From Gnetum montanum (taxonomy: Eukaryota > Streptophyta > Gnetopsida > Gnetales > Gnetaceae): 64,000 nt of DNA. A model generated the notes under the pieces. It did no database searches. It saw only the letters and a program-made list of their open reading frames with translations, and was not told where the DNA came from. Each line of letters opens with the position of its first letter. Within the stretch, counting starts at the first letter, position 1. Made by a program: the position numbers and the translations under genes. Shown here one piece after another: positions 45,179 to 55,599 of the stretch. The stretch spans positions 282,418-346,417 of the forward strand of contig MNCI01015561.1 of the NCBI GenBank assembly GCA_015680685.1. Reading direction: 5' to 3'.

Positions 45179-45380
45179 GAGGTGGTATCAGTTTTGAGTC
45201 ATAATTCCAGAACCAAGGTGTGGTGTTAGTTTATCGTCATGATGCCAGGACGAGTGTGTAGTATGTGTATGTTAAGTGTGGGTTGGTATTAGTTTTAAGT
45301 CATGATTCCAGGACTAAAGTATGGTGTCAATTTATCGTCTTGACGCTAGGACGAGTGTGCTTTATGTGTTTTTATGTTCA
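45179..45380. repeat. Two-copy tandem duplication of about 110 bp
   Basis: Both copies share TTGGTATTAGTTTTAAGTCATGATTCCAGGAC-like and TTATCGTCATGATGCCAGGACGAGTGTG-like stretches (copy starts near 45183 and 45291), with about 10-15% differences by eye. Confidence 0.75.
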
Positions 45381-46204
45381 CTTACTTTAATTTCTAGTTG
45401 TGTGCAGGGGAATTAAACCTTTTCTTCTGGTAGTGGAACTCATGGGTGTGTTGTCATGGTTTGGTCCCTTGGAGCCTAACGCACCTCGTCATGACATGGA
45501 GATCAGATCTCAAGGATTATGGTTTCATCCGAGTTCTAGTGAATTTCTATCGTTTATCCCGTAGGGTTTTAGTGTGGTCATTTGGTCTCATTTAAGTGAA
45601 CAGTTGGCTCGTAGTGTTGTCAAGACCATACTGCCTGGCTCATCCCATGACATATTGGCCTTCATAGTTGATGTGGATGACAGATTATTTAAAGTTGATG
45701 GGGGTCTTGTCGAAGGTCCTCGATCTCCCTGTCCTCTAATTCATGTTTCGGAGTTACCAACTTGTAGCCACTACAACAGCAATAACACCCTTTTCCTAGC
45801 TTTCTGTGTACATACATTATTCCAAAATCTACTTGGAATTGTGTACAGGGTAGATAGGTAAGCTCTTTTTTTTATTTATCTTTATTTTGTTTACTTTGGT
45901 GTTATACTGTTGTTTATGTTTGATAATTTTATTTATTTTTTGTTTTTGACCTCTATTTTTTTGTTTTTAAATTTTTTGCAAACATAAGTGCAGATGTAAG
46001 AAGAATGATAGTGATGTAGACAAAATGTAAAGGGAAATTGTAATGTGTAAAACATAAAATATGGCTAAGAATGTAAACAAGGAATCTGATTTTGATGAAA
46101 CTAAAATGCACTGTGTTCTAGTTTAAGGCCGTTTCAAGCTACGTGTGTCAGTTTAAAGTCATGACGGATTGTTGTACTTGCATTATGAAAGAGGGAAAAT
46201 TTTA

Positions 46205-46497
46205 ACTATTTTGGGGTAGTTTAACGTCATTTCGGACATGTGGTAGTTTAACGTCATTTCAGACGTGTGGTAGTTTAACGTCATTTCGGACGTGTTGTAG
46301 TTTAACGTCATTTTGGATGTTTGGTAGTTTAACGTCATTTCGGATGTGTGGTAGTTTAACATCATTTCAGACATGTGGTAGTTTAACATCCTTTCGGATG
46401 TGTGGTAGTTTAATGTCATTTCGAACATGTGCTAGTTTAATGTCATTTCAGACGTTTGGTAGTTTAACGTCATTTTGAACATATGGTAGTTTAACGG
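46205..46497. repeat. 27-bp minisatellite, 11 phased units
   Basis: The word AGTTTAA recurs eleven times at an exact spacing of 27 bp from 46218 to 46488 with no indel. A typical unit is TAGTTTAACGTCATTTCGGACATGTGG. In sense orientation the array starts right at the stop codon of the protease frame; the TAA in the first unit is that stop. One minus-strand frame is open through the array (LNYHTSEMT repeats of nine residues), but it is not the protease frame. Confidence 0.92.
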
Positions 46498-47914
46498 TTG
46501 AGTAGCTTCTTTATTTTTCGAAGCTTGACATTAGGAGTAGGGCATGCTGATGTGATTGTATATTCAGCGTCTCCTTCGTTAGTTATGTCAAATGATAATT
46601 CTAACCATGAGACATCTAGGGGAATGTCCCCTATGTCAGCTTGTTCTGATGTTTCTACGTTTTGTAATGTTTCCGTGTCTTCTGGGGGATCACCGTTTGG
46701 AGGTTGATTCTCACTTTGGTTTTTATCTGGTGCATTGTCTTGTTTAGGCTTATTGGTGGTGTCATCTTGTTTAAGCTTAGGGGTAGTGTCATCTTGTTTA
46801 GATTCATCGGATTCAACCTTTAAGCCTTGGTTTGTGCCTACGTGTGAAGAGATGTTGGATGTAGCCACTTCACTATGTATAATGATTTCACCATCTTCGT
46901 AAGGTAAGTGAATCTCTTGATGGATGGATGAAGATACCACTTTTAATTGGGCTAACCAAGGTCATCCCAAAATCAAGTTAAATCTTGGAATCTCATCTAT
47001 GACTACAAATTCGGCTGACATGGGGAACTGGTCCCCTGCTATGAAGTCCAAAGTGAGTGTTCCTTTTACTATGACACGTGATCCATTGAATGATTTTAGG
47101 AATGTCGTGGATGTTGGTTTTATCTGCTCTATGAGCCCTAATTGTTCGATGATGGGGAATGGTACTACATTTGTGGCCGCCCCATCATCAACATGCACCC
47201 TATGTATTTTAAACTGGTTGACTTGTATGGTTATGAACATAGGTGCGGTGGTGACTTTTCCTATTTTTTCATCTACTTTAATGTTATCTACATGGAAGCC
47301 TAGTGATGTGGACCTTGATCTTCGATGTGGAGACATTACTGCATGAATGGATGGTTCAGTTGCAGGTAAGTCTTCATTGACAAGGATTGATGTTAAGATA
47401 CGTACTATTACTTGGGGTGGGAAGGTCGCTCCTACATTAGTTTGAGAGGGGAGTTATTGGGGTTGTACTTGTAGGAGAGATGATAACGTGGTGACCAGAG
47501 GAATAACAGAGATAGGTGCATTGAGTTGAGTATTGGTTATGGGGAGAGTGGGAATGAGAGTGGGTGCTTCCTGTTGAGAGACATGTGCTTGAGTGCTTTT
47601 AAATGTGTGAAGGGACATGGTCTCTCTCGTGAAAGGGTGGAATAACAAGTTCACATAAGTATGCGGACTGAGTGTATAGTACGATTCTCCATGTTCAGAT
47701 TGAGCTACGAAATCATCTTCCTCACCTCCGTTTTGAGGCTCTACGGTGGGTTGTCGTGGGGCTTGGTTCCTTGCCATGAGGAGTTGGGATATGAGTTGAT
47801 GGTGGGATTCAGATAGGGGAATTATGTCATATACTGAAGGGATAAAGTTATGGCCTCCCTTGTGAATTAGCTCATAGTGTCTGTTTGCTTCTAGTTCGGT
47901 TTAGTCAACAGCCA
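46491..47914 (-). pseudogene. pro: Tat/Ogre-like protease with N-terminal extension, Gag missing
   Basis: The frame can be followed from about 47914 (MAVD, a stop, then ELEANRHYELIHKGGHNF) through MARNQAPRQP at 47777 to the protease. The protease reads PMFITIQVNQFKIHRVHVDD, then GAATNVVPF (D-D-G-A for the usual D-x-G-S/A), LKSFNGSRVIVKGTLTLDFI, and RFNLILG, followed by WLAQL and VVSSSIHQEIHLPYEDGEII. This is the Ogre-type order with GRPW and SSLHQ-like boxes. The C-terminus is acidic, with three to four KQDDT/KPKQD repeats, and ends at the first unit of the 27-bp array. Only about 190 codons lie before the protease, and no capsid domain or CCHC knuckle is seen, so Gag has been lost or was never present. 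Confidence 0.75.
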
Positions 47915-48136
47915 TGTTAGCCTAGATTTTAACACAAATAAAGTTATATTGTTTAGGCATTAGGATGGTGAACGTGGGGTCTCTACCTTGTAGTCTCAAT
48001 GATCAGAGAGGTGGCCCCTAAGGGTTCATCCCGCCAAGGGCAACTATGGACTTGGTGGCAGTGATGGGATTCGAGGCTGTGGTACCGAAGTTAGGGATGG
48101 GCAAGGCAGCAGTGTTGATGTGTGTGGAGTCCATTG

Positions 48137-49420
48137 TCAACGTGGAGTGATGCATTGTAGGAGAGGAAATGCAACGTAAGGGAGAGAAAACATGTGGTAA
48201 GTGTCAACAGTATGTGAAAAGATTAAGCAACATATGAAAGAGATGAAGCAACGTAAAGAGGGAGTGCAAGGTGTGAAAAACAGGAACAACGTATAAGTTA
48301 TGTAAGCAGCGTAAAGAAGTTGGGTTGAACTGCAGTGTCTAGCATAAGGAAAAAGTGTGTGGATGCTGGATGCAGTGTCTAGGATAGGGAAACAATGTGT
48401 GGACGCTGGATGCAGTGTCTGGCACAAGGAAATAGCATGTGGATGTTGGATGCAGCGTTTGGGGTAGGGAAATAATGTGTGGATGCTGGATGCAGCATGT
48501 GGATGCTAGATGCAACATCTGGGGCAAGGAAACAATGTGTGGATGCTGGATGCAGCGTCTGGCATAGGGAAACAGCATGTGGATGCTGGATGTAGCGTTT
48601 AGGGATAAGGAACAGAGTCTGGATGTTGGATACAATGTCTAGGAGTGAGGAATAGTGTCTGGACACTGGGTATAGCATTTGGGAGTGAGTAACAGCGTCT
48701 GGGAGTTAGGAAAAGCATCTAGGACTGAGGAACAACGTCTGGGAATAAGGAACAATGTCTGGACACTGGATATAGTGTCTGGGAGTGAGTAACAGTGTTT
48801 GGGAGTGAGGAATAGTGTCTGGACACTGGATATAGTGTCTGGGACTGAGTAATAGCATTTGGATGCTGGATATAGCACGTTTGGGAGTGAGTAACAGTGT
48901 CTAGGAGTGAGGAACAACGTTTGGACGCTGGATACAGCGTTTGGGACTGAGTAACAATGTCTGGGAGTGAGGAACAGTGTTTGGACTCTGGATACAACAT
49001 CTGGGACTGAGTAACAACCTCTGGACGCTGGATACAGCGTTTGGGATTGAGTAACAGCATGTAGAAGCTAGGGCCTGAGTGTTGGACGCTGTGAGTTAAG
49101 CAGCAACGTGTTTAGCAGGTTAGAATGGCATCTGGAGGCTGAGGCCAATGTCAGAGAGAGAAAACCAAGTGCAGGATGTTGTGAATAGCATCTAATAAGG
49201 GAGAGAAGGATGCTGAATGCTGTGAACAATGTCCAAAACTGGGACAAGGTGCAGGACACTGTGGGAAGCGTCTAGATGCTGGGGCAAGGTGCAGGACGCT
49301 GTGGGCAATTTTCTGAAACTGGGGCCAGGTGTAGGATGCTGTGGGTAGTTTTTTGAAACTGGGGCCAGGTTTAGGACGCTGTGGGTAGAGTCTGAATGGT
49401 GGACAACAAAAAACATAATA
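48137..49420. repeat. Composite minisatellite in the leader of the Tat/Ogre-like element
   Basis: About 1.3 kb built from units of about 20 bp (for example GCGTCTGGGAGTGAGTAACA and GTGTGGATGCTGGATGCAGC) arranged in longer blocks of about 40-60 bp. Units become shorter and more varied toward 49060-49420 (AGGACGCTGTGGGCAGTTTTYTGAAACTGGGGCCAGGTG-like units). It lies between the primer site and the first coding frame. Long minus-strand open frames here are periodic and I regard them as non-coding. Confidence 0.85.
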
Positions 49421-49428
49421 GAAATCGA

Positions 49429-49445
49429 CCCTCCTTCTAGCACCA
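49429..49445 (-). promoter_or_regulatory. Candidate primer-binding site of the Tat/Ogre-like element
   Basis: Sense TGGTGCTAGAAGGAGGG starts seven bases after an LTR-like ...TAGTACA end at 49452. It begins with TGG as required for pairing with a tRNA CCA end. I cannot name the tRNA with confidence. Confidence 0.5.
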
Positions 49446-49451
49446 ATTTAC

Positions 49452-49780
49452 TGTACTATTCGAAATCGTCAGTGCAAGGCTGGAATGAAACAGATGCTGA
49501 GAGATCTACAGAAGATACAGTAAGACCCCACCTTCGTACGAGGGTAAGCTAGAAATAAACAAAGGTAGAGTGCCTTGAATGGTATGCATGCAGATCAAAC
49601 AAGGACTTCCCCTAGTGTACGCTATTGTGATGCATTGGGTTATACATAAACGAATGCAAAACTAAAATGAAAACGAATGTACAAAATGTAAGACAAAAAA
49701 AAAAGTAACAAAAGGTAACAAAAATTGTGACAAATGTAAACAGTGTAAACAAATAACAATGGATGGCAAAGTTGTAACTC
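49452..49780 (-). repeat. Probable 5' LTR part of the Tat/Ogre-like element
   Basis: Starts TGTACTATTCGAAATCG on the plus strand just beyond the primer site. The far end is not defined, and no second copy exists in the window because the element is truncated at 40746. Confidence 0.4.
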
Positions 49781-50399
49781 ATGGGCTTGTAGCAGTTGTA
49801 ACTCATAATTTCTGTAATGACTATAATTGTTACTTTTAATTTCCATAAGGATTGTAACTAAAATTTTTAATTCCCACAATGGTTGTAATTGGTAGAGGCT
49901 ACTATAAAAATCCTAGAGTAGATTCAACAAAAGGAGTAGATGGAGGAAGGAGTTGTTCATAGAGAATACTAGAAAAGCTAGGAGTGACTTCTTGTACAAT
50001 GTCATTTTAACTTCAAATTAAATTTTGCTACTTTACTTCTATCCTATGAGTTAATAATTTCTTCCTACTATGTCTTAGTTGCTTTGCTAGTAGTTAAGAT
50101 TATATTATGTCTAGCATCTTATTCTTTGAATTATTAGATTACTTAAATAGCTATTTTTTAGCAATTATCAACATTCTTTAGTTTTTTTTTTCAAAGCATT
50201 TTCTCATGTTAATAGTAGTCTTATTTTAAATTGCTTTTATGAGCCTAAGGATTAAACAAATTTTTGGTATTATTGGCTTATTTGAAATAGATTTATTTTT
50301 TCAAAGTATTTCCTCATGTCAATAGCACTTCATTTTAATGTTTAGATTCTACGTGATTCTACTATTTTTTTTTCCAGAAATCTATTGAATCTTACTTTG
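49781..50399. other. AT-rich interval before E5, possibly another LTR relic
   Basis: Contains a plus-strand TATAAAAAT at about 49895 followed by an AGGAGTAGATGGAGGAAGGAG leader-like stretch, and two copies of TTTTTTCAAAGYATTTYCTCATGT (about 50190 and 50298). No domain found. Confidence 0.3.
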
Positions 50400-51286
50400 T
50401 GATTAATTGCATTTTCTTGGGTCCCATCAATGAGGCCTCATCAATGCAACCTCATCAACATGGCCCCATTGATGCAGCCATGTTGATGTGGGATTTGGTG
50501 CATTTACATAGCCTCGTTGAAATAGTGTTTATTTTTTCCTATAAATATGTGCTCACCCACCGTGTTTATGGCATCTGTTGTCATAGTTATAGCAAATCTC
50601 ATGTAGTTTTGTCATTTGAAAGTTAGAATATTTTTCTAAGTGGCCATAGTAGGAGTCAAAGAGTATATGGATCTTTATTTGAACACTATTGTACCTAAGC
50701 ACGATAGTGTGTATGGCAATAATGATGAGCTTTCTAATAAACCTTGTAGAACTTTGAAAAGATTAATTGTTTATTTATGCATTTAATGTTTTATGCAATT
50801 TCTTTAATGTTTTAAGTAATTAAGCTAGATTAAGTAGTGATTAATTAAGCACATAAGTATGACTACTTCAAGCATACACTTGGCACTTGGTAATCCCAAT
50901 AATGCTTAACGTGTGGTAACCCCATAGCATTAAATGTGTTCAAGATCTATACAACAAGTGGGAATAGATGCTTATGTTAGGATTAGCTATGTGTAGCTAG
51001 TTAGATTAAATCAAAACTTTAATTATTTTATTTTATTCATTATTCTTTATCCTTATGCAACTTAAAACACAAAACATAAAAATGATAAAAATCATATACC
51101 TCAATTGTACTTAACCATACCAACAGTTCACAAGTATAATTGGGAAGACAATTATTATAGTGGTTAGTTTTACTTCCTAGACACTAGTGTGCATAGAAGG
51201 CTATAAGTCTATAGAATTCAACTAGATCATGCATGAATGCTTAGTGATTCGTATGGTTGGATGTATGGTCTACTCACTGCTCATCA
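50400..51286 (+). repeat. E5 5' LTR (887 bp)
   Basis: TGATTAATTGCATTTTC to CTGCTCATCA, followed by the primer site. TATA (TATAAATA) at 50540-50547. U3 holds ATCAATGAGGCCTCATCAAT (50426-50445), the decayed form of the palindrome that is perfect in the other LTR. Confidence 0.85.
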
Positions 51287-51287
51287 T

Positions 51288-51306
51288 TGACATTGTTGTT
51301 GAGGAC
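51288..51306 (+). promoter_or_regulatory. E5 primer-binding site (tRNA-Asp type)
   Basis: TGACATTGTTGTTGAGGAC one base after the LTR, resembling TGGCGCCGTTGCCGGGGA with several transitions. Confidence 0.6.
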
Positions 51307-51446
51307 TTGTACTTTAATACATGTGCTATCTAGGATATAGTAATATTATTTTAGAATCATTGGAATAAACTCTAAGTTCACAATCATTCAAAATAATAAT
51401 AATTATAGTTATAATTAAAGCACACTCAATTTTTCTCCAACTCAAA

Positions 51447-53155
51447 ATGTCTTCTTCTCATAGGCATGATGATTCAAAATCACCAGTTTCCCAAGAACTC
51501 AGCTAGAGGTAGTAAGGATCCCAGCTAGAAACTTGAAGCATGATAAACATCGTAGAGGTAGTAAGGATCCCAACTAGGCATATGAAAGATAGTAGAATCA
51601 AGCAGTTGGATCTAAACAATATACCTAGATTTGAGGGGGGATATAACTCAAATCCACAAATCCATCTTTAGGCCTTTCACGATTCATGTATCATGCAAAA
51701 ATAGAAAATGATTGGTACAAACTTAAGCTATTCCCTAGGACAATCATAAAAGAGGCTAAAAGTTGGTACTGCTCCTTGGAGCCAAAATCAATTCACAGAT
51801 GGAGTACAATGCTTGAGCTATTCAATGACAAATATCAGACATACTCTAGAGTGTCCAATTAGAAAGCAAATCTAAGGTTGGTGACAAAGAATACATGAAC
51901 CTTTGGATGTAGCCATGGATAGGTATTATTCCCTTTACATAGATGTTCTAGCCATGGTTATTATCGATGGGAGTAGCTTCACCATATCATAGATGGGATT
52001 TGAGCCAAAACAAAGAGAACTCTTGGGGTCTACACCCAAGGGAGACTATCATAACTAAGAGTCCATTAAATTCAAAGGCTAATTGAGTAGGTTGCAAAAG
52101 AGGAAGGGGAGTGGAGAAATGAAAAAGTGCTAAGGAGTATAATTGGGATCCTTCCATTAGAAAAAGGAAGGTCTAATTTTGTGATAGTAAGGGGGAAGCA
52201 CCACTTGATGAGATGGAGTAGTGAAAAACCTTACCAATTCAAAAATCTGTATCTAGAATTTTGGCTAAGGTTGACAAAATGTGGGAATATTTGGATGAAA
52301 AATTTCAAATTGCTCTAAAAGTTGTAGAAGAATCTAAAGAACAAGGTAGTGATCGTGATTACAAGAGAAAGAAAGAATCTAAACACACCTACTAGAGGGG
52401 TAAGGGCAAGGCTACAATAGTAGAAGAGCATTGGAGTTAGAATCAGATGAAGATGGTGGGTGTGACATCTGCCAATATGAACATCCCAAGGGATGTTTCC
52501 CTATTGTGTCACACTTACAAGAGTTTGGGGTGTATGCTATAAATCCTAGACTAGCACAAAGACAAGCACCCAAAAGGTTGTTTTATCCTCATGACAACAC
52601 AAGGCAGTTCCATCAACAATAATAAGCTTATTATCCAAGTGGAGCTCCACCACAACCGTATGAGCAATATTAGCAATGGCAACATCCACACTCATAGAGC
52701 CATTGAGGTAGCACTACCCTTATAGGTAGCCAGATCTGTATGGGTATTATGTTCAGCAACCAATGTTTCTATGTGACTCTTCTGGTCATGTTTCTTTTCA
52801 GCATCACCACTACTCTCTAGAGTATTATAGAACTCATTCTCAATCTACTAGAGAGAAAACTCCATATTCTTATCATCCTTCTCATCCTATAGAACATGCT
52901 CCTTCACCCTCAACCTAATTACCACTTGCTCCATTCATGCAGTGTAAAATTCCCATGTAGTTGCAGTAGCATAAAGATACCAAGGCTATTAACTCATAGC
53001 CACCTCCTCAGCCAAGTGGTTTGAAACCCAAATCCCATAAAAGACCATTCTTTGGAACCAATAGGCCTACTAAACCCTCACCTACTTATACAACTGGTCA
53101 CCCTATATCTCCTTCATCCTTTGCATCTATTCCTTTTGAGAGCTCTTCAAACTAA
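51447..53155 (+). pseudogene. gag: E5 Gag pseudogene
   Basis: ATG at 51447 (MSSSHRHDDS), like the E3 start MSSSSSHKS. The later part aligns with E3: KQLDLNNIPRFEGGYNSNPQ (E3: KHLDMNNIPCFEGGYNTDPQ), then in shifted frames LKLFPRTIIKEAK, HRWSTMLELFNDKYQTYSRV. The knuckle CDICQYEHPKGC is at 52461-52496 (C-x2-C-x3-H-x3-C), followed by VSHLQEFGVYAINPRLA. A Pro/Gln/Tyr-rich stretch precedes the protease. Numerous stops and at least two frameshifts. Role: capsid of the particle. Confidence 0.8.
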
Positions 53156-53672
53156 ATGTCTCCCAAGATCCACATAGTTATGTTAACCCATGTTGTATCT
53201 TATTGCATCAAGACTGGCAACCTTCCTAGGAAAAGAATTAATCCTAGAATTCCTCTCATCTATTTGCAAATTGTTGAGAATGATTTATGCAAGGCTCCTC
53301 TTAACTCAAGTTCTAGAGTTAATCTAATTTTTCATGAAATATACAATGCCTAGAACTTGTCTCCTCTTAAGAAGAGCAACATCCATTTAGAATTAATAAA
53401 TCACTTCATCATTGTTCCTTTGGAACTAGTGGAGAACATTGTAACCACTATCTGTGTGTGATCATATCCTATGGATTTCTTGATTATCAAAGTTGACAAT
53501 TGCGAGTATGACTTTCTAATCTTTATGGGAAGGGCTTGGTTAAGCACTATTGATGCACGAATGAACATTATAGATATTTTCCTAGAAATTTTCAAGGAAA
53601 ATGCATTTGAAAAGATTAAGAAGAAGCAAGTTCCATGCATCATGTACAACGATATAGGGTTCAACTGTATGT
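53156..53672 (+). pseudogene. pro: E5 protease
   Basis: IHIVMLTHVVSYCIKTGNLP, then KAPLNSSSRVNLIFHEIY (active-site Asp replaced: LNSS for the LDLG seen in E3), then IIKVDNCEYDFLIFMGRAWL, then STIDARMNIIDIFLEIF. It aligns along its whole length with the E3 protease. The missing catalytic Asp means it could not have been active in its present form. Confidence 0.8.
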
Positions 53673-54890
53673 AGAAACTCTAGTCTATTAAAAAACATTA
53701 ATTAAAGTATGTAGATAGTATGTAGATAAATTTGAAATCCAAAAGTGCTTGTACGTAGTAGCCACAAAAGAAGAGGATACCCAATGATTGATAACTGATT
53801 CTGAGAGAAGCATCCTTTGCATGGAACCTTCTAAGATCTTAACTTGTGCCTATGTTAAAGGCATGGATGAATTGAAGCAAGTTCATTGCCAACTCTCTAA
53901 TGATGAACCTAATGATACTAATTGGGGAGAGTTGGAGATCCCTAATAGTTTTAAATAGGAGCCCTTAGAATTGAAAATCCTACCTACCAGCATGGAATAT
54001 GCATTTATAAAAAATGGCAAGCTAGTGATAATCAATCGTAGCCTTTCTCCTAAGTAGAAAAGGATGCTATTGAAGGTGGTGAACAAATGGCCAATAATCT
54101 TTGCTTGGTCATATCTTAAACTCATAGGGATTGATCCTAGGATATGCCAACATCGCATCTATACCAATTTGAACATGAAGCCAAAAAGGTAGCCACAATG
54201 GTGGTTGAATCCCAAATTGAAGAAGATCATCAAAGAGGAAATTGAATAACTCCTCAAGGTAGGGTTCATCTATATAATTGCAGATTGTGAGTAGGTTAGC
54301 TTGCCTATAATTGTGCCAAATAAATATGGCAAATGGTGGATCTATATTGATTTTAAGCTATTGAACATGACAATATTTAAGAATCATTTTCCATTGTCAT
54401 TTGTGAACCAAGTGTTGGATACTATTTCTAGGCATTGCTATTATAGCTTCTTGAATGGTTATAGTGGCTATAACGAAATTCAAATCATGCTTAAGGATTA
54501 AGTTAAAATAACATTCACAAGTTCTAGGAGACTTTTGCATATCATAGGATGCCCTTTGGTCTGTGCACTGCCCTTGCAACTTTCCAATGCCTTGTCCTAA
54601 GTATTTTCTAGTAACAAATTGGTGGTGAAGTGGAAGTCTTCATGGCTGACTTCTCTACCAATGGTGCTACATTTGAGCAAGCCCTGGACCACCTTGATCA
54701 AGTGCTTAAAAAGTGCATGGAAACTAATCTTTAGTTGAATTGTCAAAAGTGCCATCTCATGGTCTAGGAAGGCATTGTGTTGGGGAATAGAATTTCTCAA
54801 GTAGGAATTGAGGTGAACCATAAAAAGGTTCAGATCATCCAAGGAATAACGCACCAATCAAAAATTGTTAAAGATGTTCAGTTATTTCTT
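53673..54890 (+). pseudogene. pol: E5 reverse transcriptase (Athila-like)
   Basis: After a linker with a decayed KWPIIFAWSYLKLIGIDPRI-like end, the RT motifs appear: LPIIVPNKYGKWWIYIDFKL, then HFPLSFVNQVLDTI, then YYSFLNGYSGYNEIQI (catalytic Asp of FLDGYSGY now Asn). Next is EVFMADFSTNG, where MDDF has become MADF, and then CHLMV and EGIVLGNRISQVGIEVNHKK. The catalytic Asp of the first box and one of the DD pair are lost. Frameshift near 54550. Confidence 0.82.
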
Positions 54891-55440
54891 GGAAATACTA
54901 TATACAACCAGTAATTCATAGAAAATTTTTCTAAGATCATGACATTATTGGTTGAGCTCATAAAGAAAGATGCTCCATTCATATAGATCAAGAAATGCAA
55001 AAATTCATTCCAATAGATTAAGGAGAAGCTTGTAGAGACTCTAATTCTACAAGCATCAGATTGGTCCCATCCATTTCACATCATGAAGGATGCATAAAAC
55101 TATGCCTTGGAAGTTGTGCTTACACAAATGGATGATCAGAAACATCCATATTACAACAACTATGTATGTCAAAGCATTGTCGATGCACAACTCAATTACA
55201 CCATGTAGACAAAGAGCTGATGGCAATGGTGTATGCTTTGGAGAAGTTTAGGCACAATGTGCTTGAATATAAGGTGTTTGTGCATACTAACCATAGTGCC
55301 ATTTGCTTCCTAATGAATAAACCAATGGTAAGTCCCTATGTCATACAATGGATAGTAATCTTGTAGGAGTTTGATCTCATAATGGTAGATTGAAAGGGAA
55401 CTGAGAATATGATCATTGATCATTTATCTTAGTTATGATG
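54891..55440 (+). pseudogene. E5 RNase H
   Basis: Thumb/connection wording is followed by a decayed DAxNYALEVVLTQ and then the clear stretch VDKELMAMVYALEKFRHNVL and YKVFVHTNHSAICFLMNKP (usual pattern DKELLAVVYALEKFRHYLLG, HTDHAAL-YLLxK). The Asp of the TDH triplet reads Asn. It ends near DxKGTENMIIDHLSxL, the equivalent of KGxENxVADHLSRL. Confidence 0.8.
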
Positions 55441-55599
55441 GGATAAAAAATAGGATGAGAGTCCACTCTCTGATCAATTTCATAATGAATTCCTCTTTAA
55501 TAAATGAACAAGTACCCACTGAGCCAAAATGGTATGATGGCATCCTCACTTATCTTCTCACTCAAGAGGTGACATAAGAGTTATACCACTAGAAGAAAT

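Larger units (their letters stand above)
43860..46490 (-). other. Protease-RT spacer of the Tat/Ogre-like element
   Basis: About 2.6 kb without a retroelement domain. In Ogre elements an intron lies between protease and RT, so a spliced spacer is plausible. Here it is long and contains at least four different tandem arrays (43970-44040, 44902-45084, 45179-45380, 46205-46497). Reading frames across the arrays on either strand are periodic peptides and look like by-products. Confidence 0.6.
40746..49780 (-). mobile_element. Gag-less Tat/Ogre-like Ty3/gypsy element, 3' truncated
   Basis: In sense (minus) order: a probable 5' LTR (about 49780-49452), primer-site-like TGGTGCTAGAAGGAGGG (49445-49429), a minisatellite-rich leader, an N-terminal frame from about 47914, protease (47336-46491), a 2.6 kb spacer holding arrays, RT and RNase H, a second archaeal-type RNase H, and integrase up to 40746. 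The second RNase H and the protease wording are hallmarks of the Tat lineage (which includes Ogre). No Gag capsid domain or knuckle lies between the start and the protease. The 3' end and 3' LTR are missing. RT is better preserved here than in any other element of the window. Confidence 0.82.

Noticed and set aside
45574-45861. Plus-strand 95-codon open frame
   Set aside because: Antisense to the surrounding element, no recognisable domain, located in the non-coding spacer.
46183-46428. Minus-strand open frame encoding nine-residue LNYHTSEMT repeats
   Set aside because: It is only one reading of the 27-bp minisatellite, not in the protease frame. Phased repeats with unit length divisible by three leave a frame open by chance.
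46205-46497. CRISPR-like array
   Set aside because: Direct tandem units with no unique spacers, in a plant nuclear context; a minisatellite.
48137-49446. Several overlapping minus-strand open frames rich in Ser, His, Pro and Cys
   Set aside because: They are periodic translations of the leader minisatellite in different frames with no domain.
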